Positions 50,268 through 59,669 are shown, counted from the first letter of the stretch. The stretch: DNA of 64,000 nt from Dyella tabacisoli (GCF_003350925.1 NZ_KZ857174.1:271229-335228); one strand, 5' to 3'. Program-made: numbers and translations. The notes: generated from the letters alone by a model not told the origin.

Positions 50268-53132
50268 TTACATCTTGAAATTGAGGCCGAGGTAGCTGGT
50301 ACGGCCGAAGTACTGGATCGTGCCGGTTTGCGAGGTGTTGCCGCCGAAGTAGGTGCGGGTCGGCTGGTTGCCGATGTTGAGCATCTGGTAGACCACGCTC
50401 AACTGGTCGGTGATCGCATATGAGGTCTGAAAGTCATAGACCGTTTCGGATGCGAATGTAACCAGTTGGTTGTTGACGGCGATCTGCGTGTCGGAGACAA
50501 ACGAGGAGCGGTAGTTCGCCGACACGCGGGCCGAGAACGGACCGTTGTCGTAGAACACCGCGCCGCTGGCCACGCGACGCGACAGGCCCGGCAGGCCGAT
50601 GTAGGTCGTCGGGCCGCCCAAGTTGGTCGGGTTGCGTACCGAGCTGGAGGTCAGCGAGTAGTTCGCCTGCACGCCCAGGCCGGACCAGATGCCGGGTAGA
50701 AAGTGGGTCTTGGAGAAGCCCAATTCCAGGCCGCGCAGATTGCCGCCCTTGGCGTTGTAGGCGGTTTGGTACTGACCGTTCAAATACGGCTTGCCGGTGG
50801 TTGGATCGGTCGGCACCGTGATGCCGGCTGCGGCAAAGTTGTAGTTGTTGTAGGTGACGTTCTGGATGAACGAGTCGATGTGCTTGAAGAACACACCGGC
50901 GGTCAGCGCACCCGACGAATCGTCGAAGTAGTGCTCATAGCCCAAGTCGTATTGCTGGGCGCGCAGCGGGTTCAGCAGCGGGCTGGTGCCGCCCCATACG
51001 TTGTACTGGCCATTGGAGATCCAGGAGCCGGCGCCGGCCAGCATCAAGTCGATCGGCGGACGAGACAGTACCTTCGCGGCCGAGAAGCGGGCCTGGTCGT
51101 TGTCGGTCAGGTGGTAGATCAGGTTCAACGAGGGCAGGTAGTCGGTATAGGTCTTGCCGACCTTGATCGGCGCATAGTCAGTGCTGATGACGCCGTAGCC
51201 GTCGGCGATCGGCACGCCGGCGCCATTGCCTACTTGCTGCAGGCCATAGCTGTACTGGGACTGGCGCGACATGCGCATGCCGACATTGCCGGTCAGTTGG
51301 TGGCCGAACAACTGGGCATCGATATCGGCCATCACAAACAGGTCGCGAGTTTTCTCGTTGACGCTGCCGCTTTGGATCTCCGACCAGCTATTTTTCCAGT
51401 CCTTTACCGGCGTGGCGGTGATGCCGTGCGCCGCCAGGATGGCCGGGCCGTTGAGCTTCAGGAAGCAGGGGAAGGAGCCGAACGTACCTTTCCAGCAGGT
51501 AGTCTGGGCGTCGCTACCGTTGAGGGTCAGTGGCGGCTGGCCGGCTACTGGCGAGGTGTTCCACTCCGAGCCGTAAACGTAGACGGAGCGGTCGGCTCGA
51601 TAGTTGTGGTTATTCATATAGACGCCCGCTTCGAGCGCCGACAGCCAGGAGTTATTCGGCAGGTCGTACTTCACGCTGGTGCGGAACGCTTTCATTTTGT
51701 CGTGGTAGACGTACGGATACACGCCATAGCGCGACAAGGCCATATCGCTGAGATTGGTATAAGCCCCAGGGTTGGCGAACGAGGCCGTGCCGATGCCGCG
51801 CCCGTGCAGCATGTAGGTCAACGACTGCGGCATCAGTTGCGGATTGGCGCTGCCCAGGCCGGTGTAGGGGTCGGCCGTAGTATCGACGTTGATCTGGTGG
51901 CTGGCCGCGCGCGACAGCGATACGTCGCTATCGAGATGCCAGGGGCCATGGTTCCACTTCAGGTTCAGGCCACCGGAAAACACATTGGAGACCGTGGTGT
52001 AGTTGTCGGCGGTAGTCTCGTTAGAGAACTGATTGCCGCCGACGCCGGCCGGATTGCTGCTGACGGTGCCGCCGATCATCGTGCCCAGCGAGCTGAACAC
52101 CGGGTTGGTGATCTGCGCGTTGTTGCCATAGAAGTTCTGCGAGCGCAGGCCATAGCCGAACGACTCGTTCTTGAACTTCGAGAAGAAGCCGTCGCCGGTC
52201 AGTTGCAGTTCGTCGGTGGGCTTCCACACCACGGTGCCCATATAGCCGGTGCGGCGCTCTTCGCCGCCGTTCTGCTGTAGCTGGATGCCCTGCGGCAGAT
52301 AGGCCGACTGGCCGTTGGCGAGGGTGTATTTCTGACCGTCGGACGCCTCGCCGACGAACTGCTCGGACACATGCGGCTGGTACATCTGCGCCATACCAAG
52401 GCCCACGCCCAGCGTGTTGTCGAGAAACTTGCCCTGATAGGCGGCACTGAGGCGGTAGCCGAGTGCGCGGGCGCCGGTAACGTCATGCGCCTGGCCGTTG
52501 TAGCTGCCGCGTGCGTCGACGTTCAGCGACTGATCCTTGCTGTTCTCCAGCGGATTGGCCGTCTGCAGGCCGATGGTGCCGCCGACGCCGCCGGTAATCA
52601 GCGAGGCCTGCGATGACTTGTACACCGTGGCCATATTGATTAGCTCGGACGGGTACTGGTCGAACTGAATGTAATTGCTGCCGCTGGTCGAGGGTTGCTC
52701 GCGGCCGTCCAGGGTGGTCTGGATGAAGTTGCCCGAGAGACCGCGGATGTTGATCTGCGACGCCTGGCCGGCAATGCGCTCGGCAGAGACGCCGGGCAGG
52801 TGGGTGAGCGAGTCGGCGATCGACTGGTCGGGCAGGCCGCCGATGTCGGCTGCGGTAATCACGTTCTGGATGGTGTCGGCATAGCGTTGGTAGTCGATCG
52901 ACTTCTCGACGCTATTGCTATAGCCGGTAACGGTAATCCCGGAGAGGCTCTTGGCCAGGGTGTTTTTTTCCTCGGGCTTCTGGGTCTTGCTGGTGTCGTC
53001 CTGCGGTGTAGACGTCTGCCCTGCAGGCGCGGTAGCTGCGCCGTCGGTGACAGGCGCTGCCTGAATGCCGGCAGTGAAGCACAAGCCGGCCGAAGCCATG
53101 GCCAGAGCGAACATATTGAGTTTAAGCGTCAC
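50268..53132 (-). CDS. TonB-dependent receptor for maltodextrins (MalA-like)
   Basis: The 954-residue product has a signal peptide (MTLKLNMFALAMASAGLCFTAGIQA), a probable TonB box (GITVTGYSN) and a plug (QNVITAADIGGLPDQSIADS; LTHLPGVSAERI; INIRGLSGNFIQTTLDGRE). A long barrel closes with aromatic residues (YFGRTSYLGLNFKM). It is of the Xanthomonas/Caulobacter type that imports oligosaccharides rather than siderophores and has no N-terminal signalling domain. As first gene of the minus-strand series it would bring maltodextrins into the periplasm. Confidence 0.9.
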   Translation of the reverse strand: MTLKLNMFALAMASAGLCFTAGIQAAPVTDGAATAPAGQTSTPQDDTSKTQKPEEKNTLAKSLSGITVTGYSNSVEKSIDYQRYADTIQNVITAADIGGLPDQSIADSLTHLPGVSAERIAGQASQINIRGLSGNFIQTTLDGREQPSTSGSNYIQFDQYPSELINMATVYKSSQASLITGGVGGTIGLQTANPLENSKDQSLNVDARGSYNGQAHDVTGARALGYRLSAAYQGKFLDNTLGVGLGMAQMYQPHVSEQFVGEASDGQKYTLANGQSAYLPQGIQLQQNGGEERRTGYMGTVVWKPTDELQLTGDGFFSKFKNESFGYGLRSQNFYGNNAQITNPVFSSLGTMIGGTVSSNPAGVGGNQFSNETTADNYTTVSNVFSGGLNLKWNHGPWHLDSDVSLSRAASHQINVDTTADPYTGLGSANPQLMPQSLTYMLHGRGIGTASFANPGAYTNLSDMALSRYGVYPYVYHDKMKAFRTSVKYDLPNNSWLSALEAGVYMNNHNYRADRSVYVYGSEWNTSPVAGQPPLTLNGSDAQTTCWKGTFGSFPCFLKLNGPAILAAHGITATPVKDWKNSWSEIQSGSVNEKTRDLFVMADIDAQLFGHQLTGNVGMRMSRQSQYSYGLQQVGNGAGVPIADGYGVISTDYAPIKVGKTYTDYLPSLNLIYHLTDNDQARFSAAKVLSRPPIDLMLAGAGSWISNGQYNVWGGTSPLLNPLRAQQYDLGYEHYFDDSSGALTAGVFFKHIDSFIQNVTYNNYNFAAAGITVPTDPTTGKPYLNGQYQTAYNAKGGNLRGLELGFSKTHFLPGIWSGLGVQANYSLTSSSVRNPTNLGGPTTYIGLPGLSRRVASGAVFYDNGPFSARVSANYRSSFVSDTQIAVNNQLVTFASETVYDFQTSYAITDQLSVVYQMLNIGNQPTRTYFGGNTSQTGTIQYFGRTSYLGLNFKM

Positions 53133-53320
53133 CGTTTTCCCCTCCCCGGGTTACAGCTTTTTATGTGGCTAGTTTTTTATGTGGCTGAAGCAGCCGTCGC
53201 CAGCCCATCTTTTTTCAGAACTGTCTTATGGCGGCTAAGGCACCGCAGCGTTGATGGTTGACGGTAACCACCAAGGTGGCGGTCATGGTAGGTGCGGCCA
53301 GTGGCGTGCGTATCGTTTTA

Positions 53321-53336
53321 TGCATACGTATTCATT
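53321..53336. promoter_or_regulatory. LacI-type operator candidate 1
   Basis: TGCATACGTATTCATT contains the palindrome ATACGTAT with central CpG, the pattern of LacI-family operators. It is the exact reverse complement of the site at 53450-53465 and lies about 190 bases from the receptor ATG. The surrounding 437-base gap between the divergent receptor and glucosidase genes holds no gene. Confidence 0.72.
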
Positions 53337-53449
53337 GCTGCTGTCATGCAGCTAAAAGGCCGGCGCCGATGCTTATCAAGCGCATGAATTCGGGTTGTTT
53401 TGTCGCTCCGCATCGATCTTGCGAAGTGCTGCACTGCAATGACTGCCGA

Positions 53450-53465
53450 AATGAATACGTATGCA
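53450..53465. promoter_or_regulatory. LacI-type operator candidate 2
   Basis: AATGAATACGTATGCA is the exact reverse complement of 53321-53336, centre-to-centre 131 bases away. It lies about 105 bases ahead of the glucosidase ATG. One site per divergent promoter, possibly bridged by a tetramer, would let one regulator control both directions. Confidence 0.72.
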
Positions 53466-53569
53466 GTTGCGCCGGCACGGCCGCATGCTCCGATTAAGCT
53501 GCCCGGCACGCGGCGGCTGAGCATCTTGCGGATGCGTGGCCGCGATACAAGAGCCCTGGACGAAAGCCT

Positions 53570-55210
53570 ATGAGTGACGCCCCTTGGTGGCGTAGCGCCG
53601 TCATCTATCAGATCTATCCCCGTAGTTTTCTCGATACCAATGGCGATGGCGTGGGCGACCTGCCGGGCATCATTCAGCGGCTCGATTATGTTGCCAGCCT
53701 GGGCGTGGACGCGATCTGGGTGGCGCCGTTTTTCCGCTCGCCGATGGCCGATTTTGGCTATGACATTGCCGATTACCGCGACGTCGATCCGCTGTTCGGC
53801 AGCCTGGATGATTTCGATCGGCTGCTGGCCAAGGCGCATGGCCTGGGTTTGAAAGTAATGATCGACCAGGTGCTCAGCCACACCTCGAACGAACACGCCT
53901 GGTTTCGCGAAAGCCGCCAAAGCCGCGATAACCCCAAGGCCGATTGGTATGTATGGGTGGACGCGCGCGAGGACGGCACACCGCCCAACAACTGGCTTTC
54001 ACTGTTCGGCGGTACGGCCTGGCGCTGGGAGCCGCGGCGCGGGCAGTACTACTTGCACAACTTTTTATCCTCGCAGCCGGATCTGAATTTTCATAACCCC
54101 GATGTGCGCAGCGCTGTGCTGGATAATGTGAAGTTCTGGCTGGACCGTGGCGTGGACGGCTTACGCCTGGATGCGATCAACTTCTGCTTTCATGATCGCC
54201 AATTGCGCGATAACCCGGCCAAGCCGAAAGAGGCGCGGGTGGGGCGCGGCTTCAGTGCGGATAATCCGTATGCGTTCCAATACCACTGGTACAACAACAC
54301 TCAGCCAGAGAATCTGGCCTTTCTGGGTGACTTGCGCGCGTTGCTGGATCGCTACCCGGATGTCGCCGCGCTGGGCGAGATCTCATCGGAGGATTCACTC
54401 GCCACCATGGCCGAATACACCCGTGGGCAACGTCTGCACATGGGCTATAGCTTTGAGTTGCTGACCGACGATTTCAGCGCCGGCTATATCCGCAGCACCG
54501 TGCAAAATCTGGAGGCGCAGATGACCGAAGGCTGGCCATGCTGGGCAATCTCAAACCACGACGTGAAACGCGTGGTGACGCGCTGGAATCATGGGCATGC
54601 GAACGATGGGCCGCAGTCGGCGGCATGGGCCGGCATGCTTACCGCGATGCTTTGCTCATTGCGCGGCTCGGCCTGTATTTATCAAGGCGAAGAATTGGCC
54701 CTGACCGAAGCCGACCTGCCTTACGAGGCATTGCAAGATCCTTACGGCATCGCTTTTTGGCCCAGCTTCAAAGGGCGCGATGGTTGTCGCACGCCGATGC
54801 CTTGGGACGACAGCGATCACGCGGGCTTCAGTCACGCGGCGCCATGGCTGCCTATTGCCGACGAACACCGTGTATTGGCAGTGGCGCAGCAAGAGCGCGA
54901 TCCGCATTCTGCTTTAAGCCTTTTTCGCGCATTTATGCACTGGCGTAAGGATCAACCGGCCTTGCGTTGGGGCGATATCGATTTTATCGATACGCCGGAG
55001 CCGGTGCTGGCGTTTACTCGCAGCGTGGCGGGCGACACGGTGTTGGCGGCGTTCAATCTCAGTGGGCAGGCGGTTGATTTGAGTTTGCCGCTGGTGGGGC
55101 GGGCGGAGCATTTGAATGGGCATGGGTTGGCCCAGGGCACGTTGGTGGGGGGGCGTTTGCAGTTGCCTGGGTTTGGGGTTTTGTTTGCGCGGGTGACTGG
55201 GGTGGGGTGA
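53570..55210 (+). CDS. Cytoplasmic GH13 alpha-glucosidase (GH13_23 type)
   Basis: The 546-residue product has no signal peptide and opens WWRSAVIYQIYPRSFLDTNG. Catalytic residues fit Asp201 (GLRLDAINF), Glu270 (ALGEISS) and Asp331 (SNHDVKR). Spacing and flanks resemble the maltose-specific GH13_23 enzymes of Xanthomonas and Halomonas. It should split imported maltose or short dextrins to glucose. It is divergent from the receptor-led series with operator-like sites between. From about 55040 its codon choice shifts sharply: 4 of 56 sense codons end in C, against 22 of the first 50. Confidence 0.93.
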   Translation: MSDAPWWRSAVIYQIYPRSFLDTNGDGVGDLPGIIQRLDYVASLGVDAIWVAPFFRSPMADFGYDIADYRDVDPLFGSLDDFDRLLAKAHGLGLKVMIDQVLSHTSNEHAWFRESRQSRDNPKADWYVWVDAREDGTPPNNWLSLFGGTAWRWEPRRGQYYLHNFLSSQPDLNFHNPDVRSAVLDNVKFWLDRGVDGLRLDAINFCFHDRQLRDNPAKPKEARVGRGFSADNPYAFQYHWYNNTQPENLAFLGDLRALLDRYPDVAALGEISSEDSLATMAEYTRGQRLHMGYSFELLTDDFSAGYIRSTVQNLEAQMTEGWPCWAISNHDVKRVVTRWNHGHANDGPQSAAWAGMLTAMLCSLRGSACIYQGEELALTEADLPYEALQDPYGIAFWPSFKGRDGCRTPMPWDDSDHAGFSHAAPWLPIADEHRVLAVAQQERDPHSALSLFRAFMHWRKDQPALRWGDIDFIDTPEPVLAFTRSVAGDTVLAAFNLSGQAVDLSLPLVGRAEHLNGHGLAQGTLVGGRLQLPGFGVLFARVTGVG

Positions 55211-55238
55211 GGGGGGCTTTTGCTCTTCCGCGAGGTTG

Positions 55239-55529
55239 TTCGCCTGCGGCGGGCTTTCGGCCACCTGCCGGTGGTCGAGTCACTTTTCTTTGCTTGCTCA
55301 AAGAAAAGTAACCAAAAGAAAGAGCACCCCGGTGAGTCGCCCTTCGGGTACGTGAGGGTCGGCCGGGCTTTTCGACAGTGCATCCATGCACTGGCGAAAA
55401 GGCATCGACATCCATGTCGATGCCCCTGCGGGCCTGATCGTCCAACCCTCACCGACGCACAGGGGCCCCAAGGTCAAGAGCAACAGCAACAGCAACAGCA
55501 ACGTCAAAAGCAGCCGCTGCGCCGCTTTT
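55239..55529 (+). repeat. Structured intergenic repeat, copy C
   Basis: Copy C starts 29 bases after the glucosidase stop. Stems: CCACC/GGTGG at 55261-55274; the 11-bp stem at 55282-55292/55299-55309; outer stem at 55352-55362/55442-55452 (one mismatch); inner stems at 55368-55401 and 55401-55424; tail AAAAGC/GCTTTT at 55506-55529. It carries extra CAACAG hexamers near 55480-55501 and ends in a GGGGGAGG palindrome (55531-55567). No gene is seen in this 417-base gap. Confidence 0.85.
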
Positions 55530-55627
55530 GCCCCTCCCCCTACTTGTAGGGGGAGGCTGGGAGGGGGTGCACCCTTGCCGCAAGCAGCACCTATACTCCC
55601 AGAGGTCTACACAAAGGGAAGGGTGTT

Positions 55628-56593
55628 ATGGGTATGGGTCAAGTTCTCGCGTTGGTCTTCATTATTGTTGCCGTCATTGTCTGCGCCAAATGGGTACGTA
55701 TCGTGCCGCAGGGCTATGAATGGACGGTGGAGCGTTTTGGTAAATACACACGCACGTTGTCGCCGGGGCTGCATTTTCTGATCCCCATCATCTACAACAT
55801 CGGTCGCAAGATGAACATGATGGAGCTGGTGCTGGATGTGCCCAGCCAGGATGTCATCACCAAAGACAACGCCGTGGTGCGCGTGGATGGCGTGGTGTTT
55901 TATCAGATTCTGGATGCCTCCAAGGCGGCGTATGAGGTCTCCAATCTGGAGCAGGCCTCGCTGGCCTTGGTGATGACCAATATCCGCACGGTGCTCGGCT
56001 CGATGGATCTCGATGAGTCGCTCAGTCAGCGCGATGCGATCAATGCCAAGCTGCTGAATGTGGTGGATGAGGCGACGCACCCGTGGGGCGTCAAGGTCAA
56101 TCGCATCGAGATCAAGGACATTGCGCCGCCGCGCGATCTGATCGATTCGATGGCACGGCAGATGAAGGCCGAGCGCGAAAAGCGCGCGAACATTCTTGAA
56201 GCCGAGGGCTTCCGTCAGTCGGCGGTGCTGAAGGCCGAGGGTGAGAAACAATCGGCGATTCTCGCCGCGGAGGGCAAGAAGGAAGCGGCTTTTCGCGAAG
56301 CCGAGGCGCGTATTCGTCTGGCCGAGGCCGAGGCAAAGGCCACCCAACTGGTTTCCGACGCGATTGCCAACGGCAACGTCAATGCGCTCAATTATTTCGT
56401 TGCCAATAAGTATGTCGAGGCACTGAAAGAAATGGCGCATTCGCCGAACCAGAAAATGCTGCTATTGCCGATGGAAACCACCGGTATTCTCGGCTCGCTG
56501 GCAGGTATTGCCGAGCTGGCAAAAGACTCGTTGAGCCAACAGCAATTGGATAAGGCCACCGCCGTGCGTCGTACACCGCCATCGGTGGGGTGA
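55628..56593 (+). CDS. qmcA: SPFH/stomatin-family membrane protein (QmcA-like)
   Basis: The 321-residue product has one N-terminal membrane helix ([17 protein letters not shown]), an SPFH/band-7 domain ([40 protein letters not shown]) and a charged Ala/Glu-rich coiled coil ([20 protein letters not shown]). Such proteins form cage-like oligomers on the inner membrane and work with NfeD partners and membrane proteases in quality control. The NfeD gene follows 70 bases on, the usual pairing. Confidence 0.93.
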   Translation: MGMGQVLALVFIIVAVIVCAKWVRIVPQGYEWTVERFGKYTRTLSPGLHFLIPIIYNIGRKMNMMELVLDVPSQDVITKDNAVVRVDGVVFYQILDASKAAYEVSNLEQASLALVMTNIRTVLGSMDLDESLSQRDAINAKLLNVVDEATHPWGVKVNRIEIKDIAPPRDLIDSMARQMKAEREKRANILEAEGFRQSAVLKAEGEKQSAILAAEGKKEAAFREAEARIRLAEAEAKATQLVSDAIANGNVNALNYFVANKYVEALKEMAHSPNQKMLLLPMETTGILGSLAGIAELAKDSLSQQQLDKATAVRRTPPSVG

Positions 56594-56663
56594 GGTGATG
56601 CTTTGCCAGCCCTTGCACGCAGGGGCTGGCGTTCTATCTACTCGCTAGCTCCTGGAGTCATCC

Positions 56664-57110
56664 ATGTTTTCAACCGTTGCAACGCATTACCTGTGGTGGA
56701 TTGTGGCGCTGTTGTTGATCGCCGCCGAGGTGGTCCTGCCGGGTTATTTCATGTTGTGGATCGCCATTGGCGCGGCCTTGACCGGGCTGTTTCTGCTGCT
56801 TGCGCCTGGGCTGTCGATGTTGGCGCAGGCGATGCTTTTTGTCGTGCTGGCGTTTCTGTCTTGCGTGGCTTATTGGTACTGGCTGCGGCCCAAGCTGCAA
56901 CGCAGTGAGCCGGGTGACGCGCGGCTCAATCGTCGTGGAGAGCAATTGATCGGTCAGCGTTATGTGCTGATCGAGGCGATCGTCAACGGTCGTGGCAGGG
57001 CGCGAGTAGGCGATGGTCAATGGCTGGTCAGCGGGCCGGACTTGCCGCTGGGCAGCACGGTCGAGGTGATTGCGGTCGAAGGCACGACGCTGAAAGTGCG
57101 CGCCGCATGA
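56664..57110 (+). CDS. NfeD-family membrane protein
   Basis: The 148-residue product has two or three N-terminal membrane helices (WWIVALLLIAAEVVLPGYFM; LFLLLAPGLSMLAQAMLFVV) and a C-terminal OB-fold typical of NfeD (GEQLIGQRYVLIEAIVNGRG; GDGQWLVSGPDLPLGSTVEV). It is the expected partner of the upstream SPFH protein. The ATG at 56664 follows a GGAG site; it overlaps the next ATG by ATGA. Confidence 0.93.
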   Translation: MFSTVATHYLWWIVALLLIAAEVVLPGYFMLWIAIGAALTGLFLLLAPGLSMLAQAMLFVVLAFLSCVAYWYWLRPKLQRSEPGDARLNRRGEQLIGQRYVLIEAIVNGRGRARVGDGQWLVSGPDLPLGSTVEVIAVEGTTLKVRAA

Positions 57111-57481
57111 CGCAGCCATCGGGAGGGGCGCGCTTACTGCGTTGGTTTGGGCGATTCTTGTTGGTATCGGTGTGGCTGCTGGTGCTGGTGTATGGGGCGC
57201 TGGTCGGCTGGTATGTGCCGATTTGCCCAGGATCCTACGGCGATGATCCTCTGAGTTGGAGTTTGTTTCTGCTGGTCATCGGCAGCCTCTATATCTGGCA
57301 GTTGCCACTGCTTGGCCTGGCGGTTGCTGCCGTGTTGGCCTCGATGCCTGCCTGGTTTGCGCGGCACCGATCGCGTTTGTGGCGTTGGTGCGTGTCATCG
57401 GTACTCTTGGTCTTGCTGCTGTGCGCCCTCGTGTCGTGGCTTAGTGGCGAGCGCGGGAGTTGCCATATGAGTTTCATATGA
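57107..57481 (+). CDS. Small multi-pass membrane protein, uncharacterised
   Basis: The 124-residue product has three predicted membrane helices (about residues 14-36, 49-80 and 92-112), with a short Cys-containing segment PICPGSYGDDPLS between the first two. No family recognised. It is translationally coupled to the NfeD gene (ATGA), so it may be a third member of the SPFH/NfeD unit. Confidence 0.7.
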   Translation: MTQPSGGARLLRWFGRFLLVSVWLLVLVYGALVGWYVPICPGSYGDDPLSWSLFLLVIGSLYIWQLPLLGLAVAAVLASMPAWFARHRSRLWRWCVSSVLLVLLLCALVSWLSGERGSCHMSFI

Positions 57482-57611
57482 GAGTGAACGGGCATCTGGG
57501 CTGTGCGTATTTTGTGGGTAAGAATGGCCGCATGAATGCATCCTCTTCCAGACCGTGTTTCTGCCCTGTACCACTGCCGGTTGCCTCCGTGTGCCTTGAT
57601 GCGGGAACAGC

Positions 57612-58871
57612 ATGAGTAATCGGTTCGCTACCGCCGCGCTCAATACCCGCCTGGCATTTCTGCTTGAACTGACGCGCCGCCTGCATCAATACGGCACGGC
57701 GGCACCGCGCCTGGAAATGGCGGTGGCTGGAGCGGCGCAACGCATCGGACTCTCGGCCGATGTCTGGTCCAGCCCCACCGCGGTCATCATTTCGTTCACC
57801 GATCAGGCCCAGGGCGAAGATGGCATCGCGCAGGTAACCCAGGTGATGCGGTTGCCACCGGGCGAGATCAATCTGGCGCGGCTGTGCGAGGCGGATACCA
57901 TCGCCGATCGGGTCATTAGCGGTGAGCTGGATCTACGCGAAGGGTTTCGCCTGCTGCGTGCTTTAGGCCGGCCCGACACATGGCGAGCCCAGGCCGCCGC
58001 GATAGCCAGCTACGGTCTGGCCGCCGCCAGCGTGGTGGCTTTGTTGCTGCATAGCGGCTGGGCCGATCTGATTACGGCGAGTGTCATCGGCTTAATCATT
58101 GGCAGTTTTACCGTGCTATCCGCGACACGCCCGCGCTTGGCAGTGGCCAGCGAGGCTATCAGCGCCATGGTCGCCACCACCGTGGCGATTATGGTCAGTG
58201 CTTTTGTAGTGCCATTGGCGATTAAGTCGGTGATATTGGCCGGCCTGATCGTCTTGCTGCCCGGCATGGCATTGACGACAGCGGTGCGTGAGATCACCAG
58301 CCAGCATCTGGTCGCCGGCATGGCGCGTATGGGAGGAGCGGTATCGACGTTACTTAAACTAACGTTTGGTACTGTGGCTGCAACTCAATTATGCGAGGCG
58401 GCCGGTATTCAAGCGCGTGATTTAGCCATGGCGCCATTGCCGGCGTGGATGGATAACGTGGCATTATTGCTGGGCGCTTTTGCTTTCGCGATCTTATTTC
58501 GAGCAGCCCGCCGCGACTGGTTAATCGTGATGGCGGCCGTAGTACTCGGCTATCTGGCAACGCGCTGGGGCGGCGCTATTTCCGGCTCATTGCCAAAAGC
58601 GCCATTTGGCGTATTTCTCGGCGGTTTGCTGTTAAGTGCATTGGCCAATGGCTACGCGCGTTTCGCGCATCGTCCGGGTGCGGTAATACGCGAACCCGGC
58701 ATCATTTTGCTGGTGCCGGGCAGTGTCGGCTTTCGCAGTGTGTCTTATTTATTGGATCGCGATACCACACTGGGAATGGATACCGGGTTGCTATTGATTA
58801 CCTTGCTGGTTTCGCTGGTGGCCGGGCTAATGTTTGGTGATTTGCTGATTGCGCCACGCCGCTCGTTGTAA
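57612..58871 (+). CDS. Threonine/serine exporter, ThrE family
   Basis: The 419-residue product is a single-chain ThrE-type exporter. It joins the DUF1212 part (AFLLELTRRLHQYGTAAPRLE; LRALGRPDTW) with multiple helices and a C-terminal DUF3815-like part (GSLPKAPFGVFLGGLLLSAL; EPGIILLVPGSVGFRSV). About ten membrane helices are visible. The family exports threonine and serine by proton antiport; the substrate here is inferred. A hairpin terminator region follows. Confidence 0.9.
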   Translation: MSNRFATAALNTRLAFLLELTRRLHQYGTAAPRLEMAVAGAAQRIGLSADVWSSPTAVIISFTDQAQGEDGIAQVTQVMRLPPGEINLARLCEADTIADRVISGELDLREGFRLLRALGRPDTWRAQAAAIASYGLAAASVVALLLHSGWADLITASVIGLIIGSFTVLSATRPRLAVASEAISAMVATTVAIMVSAFVVPLAIKSVILAGLIVLLPGMALTTAVREITSQHLVAGMARMGGAVSTLLKLTFGTVAATQLCEAAGIQARDLAMAPLPAWMDNVALLLGAFAFAILFRAARRDWLIVMAAVVLGYLATRWGGAISGSLPKAPFGVFLGGLLLSALANGYARFAHRPGAVIREPGIILLVPGSVGFRSVSYLLDRDTTLGMDTGLLLITLLVSLVAGLMFGDLLIAPRRSL

Positions 58872-58967
58872 CAGATAAGTAACATGTTCCGTGACCGATC
58901 CTGTTTGAGCCGCTGCGGTCGCAGTGGTCTGTAACATGACATTCGGATATGAGGCGGGACATGAAAA

Positions 58968-58986
58968 CGCCGGCATATAGCCGGCG
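58968..58986 (-). terminator. Rho-independent terminator for the hns-like gene
   Basis: CGCCGGC-ATATA-GCCGGCG is a perfect 7-bp stem. On the minus strand it is followed by TTTT, making a terminator about 57 bases past the H-NS-like stop. On the plus strand only a short CTTT follows, so it may also slow transcripts from the exporter gene. Confidence 0.78.
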
Positions 58987-59042
58987 CTTTACTCAGCCAC
59001 ATTGTCCGCAGGAGTAAGCCCGCGAGACCTGGCCTGAAAAGA

Positions 59043-59363
59043 TCAGATCAGCAGATCTTTCTCTTTCTTACCAGCCTTCAATGCATTGTTGAACCAGTGC
59101 GGACGCTTGCCGCGACCGGACCAGGTCTGCGCCGGATCGGCTGGATTGCGGTATTTCGGCGGAACCGTGCCACCGGACTTACGGGTGGCTTTGCCGCGAC
59201 CGAAAATGTCTTCAAGGGTAAAGCCTTCGGCTTTGACCAGCGCGTGGATCTTCTCGCGCAGCTTGCCGACGCTCTCCTTGCGGATGTCTTCTTGACGGAG
59301 CTGTGCCTTGCTGATGAGCTCATTGAGCTGCTTGTGATTTAGGTTTTTGATATCGACTGCCAT
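59043..59363 (-). CDS. H-NS-family nucleoid-associated protein
   Basis: The 106-residue product has an N-terminal oligomerisation helix region (LNHKQLNELISKAQLRQEDI) and the C-terminal DNA-binding motif YRNPADPAQTWSGRGKRPHW. That motif matches the H-NS consensus, with the AT-hook-like GRGKRP. It should silence AT-rich, horizontally acquired DNA. A GGGAGT site precedes the ATG at 59363; the open frame to 59501 has no family support. Confidence 0.92.
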   Translation of the reverse strand: MAVDIKNLNHKQLNELISKAQLRQEDIRKESVGKLREKIHALVKAEGFTLEDIFGRGKATRKSGGTVPPKYRNPADPAQTWSGRGKRPHWFNNALKAGKKEKDLLI

Positions 59364-59490
59364 GTGTGGACTCCCGGGTGAGTTCAACAAAATGTTCTTC
59401 CACTGCTGCGTTGCAATGTAATTATTGTGGGTGAATACCGCTGTATTGCGGAAGTTATTCTTACCGATCTTTTCCTTGAATGCAAAGTCC

Positions 59491-59640
59491 TTGATATACA
59501 ACGGATCGATAGTAATAGTTCCCGTGTGCCCGGATCGGGTCGGCAGGGGTATCGTTATTCGATGAATCCGGGGCCGGCGATGGCATATTCATCGGGCGAT
59601 TACGGGAGGCAATGGCCGCATTGCGCGGCCATTTTCTTTT
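59491..59640 (+). ncRNA. Candidate small RNA upstream of the hns-like gene
   Basis: A promoter-like pair TTGATA (59491) and TAATAG (59513) with 16-base spacing is followed at about 59525 by hairpin-rich sequence (CCCG/CGGG, GATG/CATC). It closes with a strong terminator: stem AATGGCCGC/GCGGCCATT at 59611-59633 then TTCTTTT. The terminator faces plus and belongs to no plus-strand gene, so a roughly 115-base transcript is suggested. No known RNA family was recognised. The rest of the 306-base gap (59364-59490) holds the hns leader. Confidence 0.45.
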
Positions 59641-59669
59641 GCTGAATATCGATGGTTTAACGGCTCTGG

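Noticed and set aside
50703..52280. Long plus-strand open frame (525 codons) opposite the maltodextrin receptor gene
   Set aside because: It is low in protein-like features and lies wholly antisense to a well-supported receptor gene; long shadow frames are expected at this GC content.
59427..59645. 72-codon open frame upstream of the hns-like gene
   Set aside because: A strong terminator hairpin lies inside its 3' part and its composition is not protein-like; a non-coding transcript is the better reading.
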